Assembly: GCA_001600875.1 (NCBI GenBank)
Contig: BCLD01000006.1
Location: 315,126-379,125, forward strand
Reading direction: 5' to 3'
Source of the DNA: Solicoccozyma terricola
Lineage: Eukaryota > Basidiomycota > Tremellomycetes > Filobasidiales > Piskurozymaceae
DNA length: 64,000 bases
The stretch's first letter is position 1. Each line of letters opens with the position of its first letter. The notes beneath the pieces are model-generated. The model worked only from the letters and a program-made list of their open reading frames with translations, did not search any database and was not told the origin of the DNA. A program made the translations under genes and the position numbers. Below are positions 36,703 to 47,600 of this stretch, piece by piece.

Positions 36703-37018
36703 GGTGAGTAGTGCTGTCCCAGGAGTGACGCAGGATGATGGACCGACGTAGACGTCGATGCCAACTACATGCCAACTACCGCAATCTCTGTTTCAGATCG
36801 GTCAACTGGCGGTCGGAGCCGAAGCCGGCGCTTTCGCCGATAACCTTAAACTTCAATTCGCCACCCGTTCCTTATCTATCGGCCACGCCGAACATGGTTG
36901 CATAGTATCCATCCCACATCGCTTAGGCACTCTGGGTCGATAAGCTCAACAGACAGAGAGTGCCGCGGCGTGCTACCAGATTCGCAACTCGACCCTCATC
37001 ATCAACAGCATCATTACC

Positions 37019-37714
37019 ATGGGCGCCTCATCGTTGTTCCCGCCACTGGCACTCCTTACCACCGCCATCCTTGCATCGCCATCGCCTGCACCGCCACCTA
37101 TCCCCGCCAAGCGTCACTCCTACTCTCAATATCTAGCTGCTGGACGTCCTATTGATCCTGAGAATACTCCTCGTTATGGCTTTAAAAACGCTCTCTGTGC
37201 CGCTCATTATGACGAGAGGAATCCTGCTGGGGGAAAGAGTGTGACGTGGTTGGAGGAGATCTCCGCCAGAACCAAAGAGCCACAGAGCGAATCGCAGTGT
37301 ATGGGTGTTCTCTTTCACTTCTGTTGAACGGCGCATCGATCCCCAACCTTACAGTGGATTGCGGTGACTCCCCGCATGTCGTTCTACTCGAACGACATTC
37401 CCCTCAAAACGCTTGAGGACGATTACAAGATTCTCGTCAATCGAGAGGTAGCGACACAGTTTGCCGAGGGCACGCAGAGCGTAGCGCTTGACGGGAAACA
37501 TCATCCAAGGGTGAGACAGTGGCTTGAAATTGCAGTGAGAGTTGCTGCAGTATGAGAATATCCTGATGCCGTCTTCACCTTTTGATTCCAGGTGATGATG
37601 TTAGGTGGAGACCACACGTGAGATAGGTTGCTACTCTAGTTCTGGACCCACACTGATCATCCCATTGACCACAAAATCTTCCTCCCAGCGCTCCGAGGGA
37701 AGAAGATGATGTGA
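37019..37714 (+). pseudogene. Truncated agmatinase-like ureohydrolase with signal peptide
   Basis: The start at 37019 encodes a clear signal peptide (MGASSLFPPLALLTTAILAS). The family-specific part is IAVTPRMSFYSNDIPLKTLE, ALDGKHHPRVMMLGGDHT, which holds the GGDHT metal-ligand motif of ureohydrolases, then IFLPALRGKKMM and a stop at 37712-37714. Intact agmatinases continue for about 200 residues with further DAHxD and DxDxxDP metal-binding motifs; none is present downstream. The stretch between the signal peptide and the GGDHT block also lacks the PFDxxxxxRPGxRxGP segment expected here. It is best read as an internally deleted, 3'-truncated gene. It is divergent from the DAO gene across 316 bp. 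Confidence 0.68.
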
Positions 37715-37935
37715 CACGTGACAAGCGACAATATGCCGGTGGCGGTGGCAAAAACCCCCACGGGACCCCGCGTGAGAAATGCGGGGAACCAGGATGTAGT
37801 TAGCAATCTCAAGACACCAGCTTCGTCTCAATATCCCTCCTGTCCCGTCTAGTCATCCATACCGTCAGCCCCGCACTCGTGCTGCCGCTCCATCACTCCA
37901 ACCCCCACGCCATCGTCTCCATCTGCACACTGTAC

Positions 37936-39370
37936 ATGCCGACCAGCCCGATACGCATCGATCCGCAGTTCTCGTCTCCGCCGCCGCCTCTCGTCACCAC
38001 CTCCACCGCTCCCCCGCAATCTCACTCGCCGACGTCTCCTACCTCTCTCTTCCCAGGAGGTAAACTCACATCTTCTCATCTCCCGCCCACCTTTTCCTCG
38101 TCACCTACAACCTCCTCTTCATCCGGCTCCACCGCCTCGACTCCTTTTGCTGCGAGTCCTGTGGGGACTAGAGGTGGTGGTCTAGGGTACTTTGGGTTCT
38201 CTCCCGTAGTCGTCGACACCGCTGCCACCGGAGGATCTCCACCACCAACGACCGCGCTCGGTCCAGCCAGTAGGTGGTCTTTCTCAACTGGAAGTGGAGC
38301 GCAAGTTTTCGCGCCAAAGGAATTAAAGGAATTGAAGGATCTTAGAGAGTTGAAGTTGGACGACATCAACCCGCTAGTATCGCACGACACCACGATGTCC
38401 ACGTCGACCACGTTGCCTTCCGCTCAGCGCAGGCAATCATTCGCCGGTCTCTCCGTCCCAGCACCACCACCACCCACACTAGCCACTTCTCCTCCATACA
38501 TCAGCGCAATGTCCGGAACCGGTGGCCCGAGCTCGTTCTTGTCCAACACGTTGCCGTTGAGCAGGACCATCTCCGGTGGGACAGGTACGGCGGTCGGTGG
38601 AGTGAGTGCGGTAGAGGACAAGAATGCGAGAGGCAGGGGTGTCCTCCGGAGATTGAGTTTGAGTGGTATGGTGGGCGCTGGGACCTTCAAGGTGAGTGGG
38701 CGGTTGCGCAACCGGGTAAAAACGTACGTCTCCACAAAGACTAACATTCTTACTCGGGGAACAGCCGAACTTCATGCGATCACCCTCCAATGCACAAGTA
38801 TCCAACACGGATCCATTCTCGCCTGCGTCATCCCACACACCGCTGACCCCTCCATCCACGACACCGGGAGCCGGTCCAGCAACCAACCACGCGCGAACGA
38901 TCTCTTTCGGAGATCCGTTCTCCCAGGCGATTCATGAACACGACGAGCACGATCATGACGATCTCGCTCACTACCAAACGCAACAGAAGGTGCCGGTCAA
39001 GACCGTCGGGTTTGCTCCTGTTCCTCAAGACGAAGGTCGACGAGTCTCGGCTCCTGTTCCAAGCGCAAAAGCCAACGAACCCTTGCCAGGATCTCTAGGC
39101 CACTTGTTCTCTCGTCACTCCGTGGCCACCGCTTCTCCAACGCAACCCACTCATGCGGAAACGATGCCGGTTCACGCGACCCCGGATGGAGAGATCAGGA
39201 GAGGTGGTAGGCCAAGGAGGTTGAGTGAGAATGCTGGTAACAAGAAGAGGGGCGTCAGTCCTGTGAGTGGAAGGAAGGTGAAGAGATGTCTACTTGAGAT
39301 ATTTGCTCATACGTTATGTTATCCTTTACAGATGGGTGAACACATACTCAGGGGCATCCAACACTTTTAA
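37936..39370 (+). CDS. Disordered Ser/Thr/Pro-rich protein of unknown function
   Basis: I do not recognise this gene. The likely start is 37936 (MPTSPIRIDPQFSSPPPP); an in-frame ATG at 37879 is possible. Exon 1 ends near 38691, the second exon starts near 38765 (PNFMRSPSNAQVSNTDPFSP), and a small last exon (MGEHILRGIQHF) ends in TAA at 39368-39370. The protein is low complexity. It contains AGC-kinase/14-3-3-like sites (RRQSFAGLS, RRLSLSGMV, RRLSENAG), many S/T-P sites and an acidic-His patch (EHDEHDHDDLAHY). A short helical stretch (KELKELKDLRELKLDDINPL) is the only likely structured piece. No membrane segment or catalytic motif is visible. It may be a phosphoregulated adaptor, which is inference only. 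Confidence 0.6.
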
Positions 39371-40193
39371 GACGTGCCTCAACCGGACCAAGTGAACAAA
39401 AGATGTCATCAATCCTCTGTGACCACACCATCGGCAAGATCAAATTGCGAGACCCAGATCCGGCGGCTTCCAAATTTTCCTCGATTGCAACACCCCCCAC
39501 CCCCCACCCTCAAGAACATCATTTCCTTGCATCGAATGCGAACGACTTCGTCCAACTGACCCCGCCTCTCACAAGCACTTCTACTACCGTCAACACGAGA
39601 GGACTCATCTCCCGTGTCACCAGCTCGTCATCACCCTTTCCCGCTCGTTCCGATTCCTCACGACATAGTCTCATACCCAACCCACACCCACACCCATCCC
39701 CACACCCACACCCCCACCCACACCCACACCTACACCCACACCTACACCCACACCTACACCCACACCTACACCCACACCCTTTCGATCGAACATGTCACCG
39801 CGCCAAGACATCCAATCCGTTGTATAAGCAATTTTTATCTTCTCAAGAATATGGAACGAGATCGAGGAAACGAAAAAAATAAAGACCGTAAAACCAACAA
39901 AGCAGATCTCGCTACGGTGTGAATGGAAATGAATGTTCACGGGAACCTCGAATACGGCTTGCAAACTTGTATTTCCGAAATGTATATGAAATGGTGTGCC
40001 CGTGTCCGAACCCGTCTGGCGATGGGAGGAACACAGCCCGACGATGAGACAGACCAGCTGACGATCGCGTAGGCAGCAGCATGGCGGCATGGCAGCATGG
40101 CAGCATAGCATTTATGCCATACTCTCATCAACAACATCACCCACCCCCGACACAACATATCCTCATGGCAATCATATCCCATATCCTCTCACA
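39371..40193. other. Intergenic region with minisatellite and short open frame
   Basis: This 820-bp spacer contains the CA-rich minisatellite at 39679-39779. A 159-codon open frame at 39403-39882 spans it but is dominated by His-Pro codons and starts only 33 bp after the previous stop, so it is not called as a gene. The rest shows GGCAGCATGGC direct repeats near 40080-40106 and nothing else recognised. Confidence 0.45.
39679..39779. repeat. CACACCCACACCTA minisatellite
   Basis: A pyrimidine/A-rich tandem repeat of 6- and 12-bp units (ACCCAC and ACCTACACCCAC), strictly C/A plus T on the plus strand. It is perfect for four 12-bp units at about 39727-39774. It is not the TTAGGG-type fungal telomere repeat. 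Confidence 0.85.
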
Positions 40194-42491
40194 ATGAACA
40201 ACTCAAGACGCAACACCACATTCTACGACTCGGCACTGTCGATATATGACGCCTACGCTGCAGATTCACCTGATCAGCAGAGTAGCGATCGTCTGGAGAA
40301 CACAGTGGTGTCCAGACAGCCGTTGACGATGGCAAGGGATCCTGGATCAGACATGGGCAGGGACATAGGCATCGGCATCGGCATGGGAAGACCTCGATAC
40401 CAACTCCAGGATGTTGGACCGTCAACCGGCCATCAGTCTGGCTACTTGGAGGAACAGCTCGTCGCACCGTCACCCAATGTCCTCGACCACAGCATGACCG
40501 ACAGATACGGAGGTGTACCATCGATGGTACACCATCCAACGGACTCATCACCATCTCCATCACCATCATTTTCCTATCCCCAATCCCGAACCACCTCCTA
40601 CGCATCTCATTCCCCCGTTATGCTTCACCAATCACCACTCCAACGAGCACCACCCTCATCCAGTCTCACCTACCCCGCTTCCCAGCTGCACGCAACATGG
40701 CCATCATCATTACAGCGAGAGGAGGATGATGGCAATATGTCTGCCGAATCGCCGCCGCATGGAATTGGTGGTCATGACGAAGAATATGGTACAAAAACAG
40801 TACCCACTCACGGGAACGCAGCTGGTGACGAAGATCCTGCCGTCGATACCTTGCCGTATAGCGCCAGAGCGAGAAGAGACAATCAGGAGCGAGGGGTCAT
40901 GCGAACCACAGCGACTGGATGGCGGAAAGTTCGTTACCATAGCATTCTTCGTACTACATTCATGAAAGCTGATTCCTCCAAAACCCCCCACAGTTTTTCC
41001 CTCCCTCACTACCCATTCGCCTCTTCCTCCTTCTCGTCATCATAGAGACCGTCGTCAACCTCGGCATCCAGATTAATCTCCTCATCCGGTTCGACTCCGC
41101 AGAGAGCAGGGCAGGAACATCCGCGTTGAATGAGACGACTACCAGGACAATGCCGGTATATCTCTGTATCTTTGGATTGGCGCAGTGAGTTGGATTTGTG
41201 CTTTGTTGTGCGACAGCAGCGATTTACCTTACCACTTCAACAGTCTGTTCCAGCTGGTTCTGGCGTTCGATGCAACTGTAAATCGTAATACTATCCAAAT
41301 CATCGGTCTTTCCGTCTTCAATGCACTGTTCCTCGCATATGCTGTCATTCAGGTAGGTCCATGAGGGTGGGTGGACGTGCTGTGTTTCCTTCCGTTGACG
41401 CCCACATCGTCGTTAGATGTCCGAGATCAGAGCTACTCTTGGTCGCACGGCAGACGGCCAAGTGACCACCGGAGAAACCGCAAACTCGATCCTGCATGTC
41501 CCAGTAACCGTGCTCACCGGTATGATTTTGGGAATGATCGCGCTTGCCGAAGTCGGCTTTGTAGTCCTAAGTTGGTTCATTTACAAGGTGCGTGGGAAGC
41601 GTATGTGCGTCGTGTGTCGAGCATGCGTTAATGCATTTGGTGCAGACAGGAATTCGGCTGGGAGACATACAAAGGCAAGTGCCTGCGATCGATTGGGCGA
41701 CAGCACGCAGCTGAAGAGTCCTACATCCTCCAGTCTTAGGGGCGAACATTACCATTCATCGAATACACAGACAATATCAGATCTTTATAACGATGATCCG
41801 ATTCTCCGCGTTCTTTTTCGCTGGCTTTGGCATTCAAGTAGGTGCACATCCTGCGACCATGGTGGCGGTGCCTCAACGCTAACAACGATCCGCACGTCCA
41901 GCTGATCTTTCTGATCCTTCAAAAGACTGACGCGGAGTACTATGTTACCATCGCCATGTTACCCCTCTCCATCTTGATACTTATAGAAGGGTCGTTGGCT
42001 GCTCGTTTCGAGTGGCTCTGGGGAATGGTGAGTTGAGTGGAATGGATGTGATGGCCTGAGCTGATAGAACGCATATCGCAGGCATGCTTCATGTTCGGCC
42101 TGCTGGCAGGTTGCGGGTACTTTGCTTTCAAGCTATTTCGCATTGTTCAGCGGCAAGACACGACGTACACGAATGTTTTCAAGGTGAGGAAGAGGAAGTT
42201 GCAATCGCGACACAGTCTGACCCAGTGCTATTCCCACAGTCTCTCTCCGTCTTCGCCGCTCTGGCTCTCGTGATGCTAGTGCTTACATTCACCTGGTCGA
42301 TCATAGTCACCAACAACTTCAACAAAGGTCTCAAGCAACAACTTGAACGGGCACGCCAAAGACGACGTGCGGAGAGGGAGGGTGCGGGTGGTACTACGCC
42401 GATCAAGGGCGTTCCATGGACAGACGCCAAATCAACGGGGCATGATGACTTTGAGATGGGGGCCAAGGCTAGTCGGATGAGTATCGATTGA
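40194..42491 (+). CDS. UPF0658-family Golgi membrane protein
   Basis: A multi-pass protein similar to the fission-yeast UPF0658 Golgi apparatus membrane protein family, whose molecular role is not established. The start at 40194 (MNNSRRNTTFYDSALSIYDA) opens a roughly 240-residue disordered N terminus. Membrane segments are then spread over about eight short exons: ETVVNLGIQINLLIRF, LFQLVLAFDAT, TIQIIGLSVFNALFLAYAVI, VLTGMILGMIALAEVGFVVL, FSAFFFAGFGIQ | LIFLIL, DAEYYVTIAMLPLSILILIE, CFMFGLLAGCGYFAFKL and SVFAALALVMLVLTFTWSII. The blocks QKTDAEYYVTIAMLPLSILI and EGSLAARFEW are the family's most recognisable part. The C terminus is basic then mixed and ends in TGA at 42489-42491. Confidence 0.75.
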
Positions 42492-42659
42492 GAGGATCTC
42501 GACAGCTGGTAAAGTTTCATGTAAGGGTATTACAGGGTTGTACAACATTTCTAGACTGGCGGAGATCGCGAGTAGATCATATTGTGATGCAATGCATGTG
42601 CAGGAATCCTCCTAGTGTAGATGGGCGTCATTGTCATCCTCGCTGTTGCTGGCATCGCC

Positions 42660-44316
42660 TCAAGTATCCAACTCCATGTCCTCGTCCTCCTCGTCCTCCT
42701 TGACAGTCTTCTCGGGTAGCCACATCACTACTTCATGACCTCCACTCACAAACATACAGTGTCTGTAACAAGGAAGATCGATCAATATCTCACCCGTGTA
42801 CCTGCCACTCCTTCAATACCCACCTCGGATTGAACCCCACAACCCTGCTCGGACCACCTTTTTCGTTACCCTGATTGAACCTGGCAATAGGCTGTAATGC
42901 CTTTGCTGCTGTCCGCGGTGGTTTATCCGGGCCTTCCTGTTGAAAAGGAGGGATCCATTCTCGCAGACCCGTGTCTTGAGGTGGCTTGAGGTCCCAGACG
43001 AGGATTTCTCCGTTGTGCGAGCCTGAGGGAAATGGCAGTCAGCTCTTGGGAGGGATGCGGTAAACATCTCCCAGCCCCACCTGAAAAGACAAATTGAGAA
43101 TCCGGAGTAAACGAGACCTCGTGCCCACTTATGCCTTTCCTTGGCATTGCCGTATATTTGCCTTCTCTATCTCTTTCCAAACCTACGTGACCGACCAGCC
43201 TGACGACTACCGCTAACGAGAACGCTTCCAGCACATAATGAGTGTCACCGGACGTCCCTACCAGGATATATTTCCCGTTGTTCGAGAAAGTCAACGACGT
43301 CATCTGGATCCTCCGCGGTGGAGTCGATATTTTGGCAAGCTCAGGATCCACAACGTGCGAATAGCAAAACGGTTCAGAGTCGAACGAGTTAGAGGCGTAT
43401 AGGGCGATGGCGGATTCAGAGACGACTCCGACGGCAAAGCATGAACCGGTGCTGTCCCATGCCACAATGGTGGAGTCGCCGAGCTCTTTTAGTTTGCCCT
43501 GTATGCGGTGGGATGTCATTGAGGCGTAAGAGAGATCATGAGAGGAAGGCACCCACTCTTGCATTCTGAGCTCGGATATCCCACATCAGAACAGTTCCAT
43601 CATCTCCTCCACTCAGAAAGTTGTCATTGATAGGGTTCACGCTCAAAGAGTTGACTCTGCGCAACCCCAGAGCATTTGAGCGATGGTGTTCTCGTGAGCG
43701 GTGAATTCACAACACTCACCTCGCCTCATGGCCCTTGAAATATCTAATAAACTCGTTCTTTTGCGATGAATGATATCTGATGTCGTGATTCACTTTGGTG
43801 GATGTATGCAGGGTATTTCCTTGGATGTGGGTCGTAGCAACGTTGTCAACGCCGTATTTGTGGGCGTAATGGAACTTATGTTTCCTGAGGATTGAGAATG
43901 AGGTGGTCAGAGAGGACGGACTGCAGGCATGACGAGTCGACACACTTACTTGCCAGTCACGCAGTTCCAGAATGTCAACACTTCGTCCTCTCCTGATGTT
44001 ATGCAGTATTGCCCATCATCGTCGAAGGATAGACTGGTGATATTATTTCTCGGAGTGTCTTGCACTGCATCCCGGAAGACCTTGGCTGGTCTCATTGATG
44101 TCTATGAGGTAAAAGAGGTGTGTGGGGGGGGGGGGGAAGGGAGGGGAGCAGGTGTCAGTCGGCCAGTCAAACAGACGGTGCCGATTTGGGACTAACCACC
44201 TGCTGATTTGACAGCGGCAGCTTGTTGCTTCTGCCGATTGCATCTGGCAGCATACCAGTCCTGGACGCTGCATCCATGCTGCTCCGAGCGTCGCTGGGCA
44301 CCCTTGAGAAGGGCAT
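42660..44316 (-). CDS. SWD2: SWD2/WDR82 WD40 protein of COMPASS and the 3'-end processing machinery
   Basis: Swd2 is shared by the Set1/COMPASS H3K4 methyltransferase and the cleavage/polyadenylation-associated phosphatase module. WD repeats are read in order: MRPAKVFRDAVQDTPRNNIT, SLSFDDDGQYCITSGEDEVL, HKFHYAHKYGVDNVATTHIQ, DIRYHSSQKNEFIRYFKGHE, VNSLSVNPINDNFLSGGDDG, TVLMWDIRAQNA, WDSTGSCFAVGVVSESAIAL, MTSLTFSNNGKYILVGTSGD, THYVLEAFSL, GISGHEVSFTPDSQFVFSG, GEILVWDLKPPQ and HCMFVSGGHEVVMWLPE. The acidic tail ends in TGA at 42660-42662. The start is uncertain: MRPAKVF at 44096 is the family start, but a spliced upstream exon (44316-44197) is in frame and would add about 42 residues. A 13-nt G run at 44123-44135 lies in that intron. 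Confidence 0.88.
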
Positions 44317-44420
44317 GGCGAGGGAGCTGAGTGCTGTATGCTTCCTTGTCAGTCGATGCTGGGGACTAGTTGACTACTTGAACATCATCATCTCTCTCTC
44401 GCTCGGCGACGCGTTATTGA

Positions 44421-44428
44421 TCACGTGA
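44421..44428. promoter_or_regulatory. TCACGTGA palindrome upstream of SWD2
   Basis: An E-box/Cbf1-type octamer, palindromic, 105 bp upstream of the SWD2 start in the 44317-44685 spacer. The rest of that 369-bp spacer holds no recognised gene. Factor identity is inference. Confidence 0.5.
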
Positions 44429-44685
44429 TTAGCATTTACATGAGAACGACCATGTCCATCCATAACTACAGTAGGTGGTGTCGGAGCCAGACGGTCGTAG
44501 ATGCGATGGTGGGTGCAGAGTAAAGTATTAACCGTTGCTACATATAAGAGACACTCGTGAAGTTTTGCAGACAGGTTAAAGAGAGTCGTGAATTGATCGT
44601 CCGATATGGTGGTGGGTGCGTCGTGTAGTGGATGGATGGTGCAGTTTCTTGTACCGAGCACGCTATGCAGCCTGTCGGAAGGAGG

Positions 44686-47600
44686 TCAGCAAAGATGGTC
44701 AACGTCACAAGCCCATAAGAATCTTGTATTCACTATGCTCCGCGTCGTGGTGTACTGTCCAACTCGCGTCTTATGCGGAGTGTCCGTGTTCTGTCCAGCC
44801 TTCCTAGCCACCAACGGCGAAGGTCCCGATATCCTTTCCTTGAGGATATCTTGATGGATCGCTCTCGTCCTGTTCCCACTTGGAGAGCCGGCTACACCGC
44901 TTGACAGCCGCAACCCCGGTGCAGGACTCGCAATAAGATTCCGTCGAGGAGCAGTAATCCATGGATGCTTCAAGGCAGAGGATGGCTTGAGGCGCCGTTC
45001 CGGGTCCCATATTAGGCACTTGGAGATAAAGTCAACAAACTGCGGGTCGTCGCATTTGAGGACTTGGGACAGTGTCTTGGTGCCTGGTCGACGACGTTTT
45101 CCTTTAGAGTTGATGTGAAGTCGAGGTTCACCCGCTGAGTCTGTCAGAGGTGATGGTGCATCAGCTCCCAATCTGTAAATTCTTGAGCAGCAGCTCCCAC
45201 TTACCGAAGAACAATTTGGTCCGGGAACTCTTCTGCACAAACGCCTTGTCCGGAACCCCCAACACCTCCATGATGCAACTCAGCTGCTCCTGCTCGTTCT
45301 CGCCGGGAAAGATCGGGAAACCAGTGTAGAGCTCGGCGAGGATACAGCCTAGACTCCACATATCAATGGCCATATGATAGTTGCAGCCCAGGATGATTTC
45401 GGGAGAACGATAGAAACGAGACTGAATATACGTATACACTGAAAAAAAAGAGGTTCATTAGCGCGCCGAGGAAATCAAGAGCGGTCCCACTCGTTGCACT
45501 CACCCTTTTCATTCTCGAAGCAGCTACTCCCAAAGTCGATGACCTTGATTCGGCTCTTTCCAGGATGACAAAGCAAGATGTTCTGCGAATGCGATGTTGT
45601 CAAAAGGATTCCATTCGATGGCCCAACCCGGCGATTCGACTCACCTCCGGCTTGAGATCACAGTGTATAATTCGCTTCTTCCTCATGATATCCAGGGATG
45701 CCAACAACTGATGGGTGAATCGCCTAATCAAGGTCGTGCTGAATCCAACGAAGCTGTTCGCCTTGATCAGCTCGTAGAGGTTGATGCTCAGGAGTTCGGT
45801 GACGATGCAAAGATGACTACGGAAGAGGAAATTATCCGTAATCTTGATAAGGTGATGCTTGTCCTCGGGATCCTGTAGAAAACCAGTCAGTCTATCGGCA
45901 GAACATAGAACGATGAACGGCACATACCCATGCCACTAAATTCTGCAAGATCTTGACTTCAACCTGGGCCTGAGAGTGGAAGCGCTTCTTGTTCCGGATG
46001 ATTTTGATAGCGACGTACTGCCCGGTCTTGTGATCTCTGCACTGCAACACCTGTCCAAAAGAACCCTTGCCAAGCACTCCTTCGATCTCATATCGATATG
46101 CAAGGTGATCACCAGGGATAACCAGATAATCACCCCGCTCATCGTCGTAACCGTGATTATTCGCCGTCACTTCGGGAGTTGCGGCGGTCTTGGTGTGCCT
46201 TGTGCCCGAATAGAAGATCTCCTTGAAATCTACAATCTCACCCCGCTCGTATCTTGAGAGATGTTCGAAATTGGCTTTGATGAAAGCTGCATGGAGAGGA
46301 CGGGATTAGTCTAGGGCCCTTGACACGTTTCCAAACGGTCACTAACCATGCGGGGTCATCTCTGGAAGCCCCTCTCCGGGTTCGGGAAAGCAGAGTAAAT
46401 GGTCGATCTCGTCGGCTGGGGTGTCCTTGATCGTCCGCTTAGCCTTCTGTCGCTTGTAGAACAATGTCATCTCCTCGTCTGCTTGCAACTGATCATCGTC
46501 CAATTGCCCGCCTGGAGACTGCGAACGCGACGAGATGCTTTGCCGCAGAGAGCTAGGACGAGAGGATGGAAGCATGGGCTGGGAGCGTGACCCAGTCAGT
46601 GTGGTGTTTGACGGCAACGCAAGGCGGCTGACGGCAGGCAGCCTAGACGTGCTTGTTGGCGGGTCCATGCTCGTCAGCCCTCTCGAGTTCAGAGATATAC
46701 GCCGGCTGCTAGGGGACAGCGACCGTTCCTGCTGTGAAAGGTCTGGCTTAGCAGTGGCCGCAAGCGGACCAGTCGCGACCGGGGGGTTCGGCAGAGCCCT
46801 CCGTATATTTGCAGCAGCAGGGGCAGACACTTTGCGCAGTCCAGGGGTCATCCGCGGCACTTCACCGACAGTGGAAGGCGAGTCGTCAACCCTCGGCATC
46901 TCGTGATTGAGCTCTCTAGAAGATTTTCGAGGATCCTGCACTTGTCGGGATGAATCCGATGCGATCATTCCAAACTCATTGACAATCGTCGGTCTTGCGT
47001 CGGTAGTGAGTCGTCGATTCCCTGTAGACGAGATGCTATCGGTCCTACCTCCGACGATGACCGGTACCGACGATCGATTGACGCCGGGTCCATTTGGATG
47101 AGAGGGTGGGCCCATTGTGCCCATGGCAGTCACATTCGGTTCCGACATCTTGGAACGACTAGCCATCCTGGGAATCTTCGTGGGCGTGGCGGCTGCGGCG
47201 TTTCGCAGACCAGAAGACGATGCCGTAGAGGACGATGACATGATACCACCAGACTGCACGGCCGTTGAAGTTGACGCCGTGATAGTGGATACATTAGCAT
47301 GTGCGCTTTGCAGGGCCGCATAAGTAGCTGACCGCACCATACCACCCGTACGTTCCCCAGCGGTCTCTGACAACATGTTCGAGGATGCCGAGGCACGCAT
47401 TTTGGATGAGTTGTCCCAGCCAGAGAGCCTCTCATTCAAATTGCTGACCCTTTCAACAGCGGACAGCTCTTTCATTTGAATTGGCGGTAAAGCTTGCACT
47501 GGCTTTGGTGATGTCGAATCTACCGCATCGGAAAGCGTCTGCAGGAGGAAAGTTCGTAAGGGCTAACCGGATGACCCATTAAAGACGCGACTTACCTGGC

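Noticed and set aside
39679..39779. Internal telomere repeat
   Set aside because: The unit (CACCCACACCTA) is not the TTAGGG-type repeat, and flanking genes are ordinary chromosomal genes.
39403..39882. 159-codon His-Pro-rich open frame
   Set aside because: Starts 33 bp after the previous stop, is dominated by the minisatellite and has no recognisable domain. Probably 3' untranslated or intergenic.
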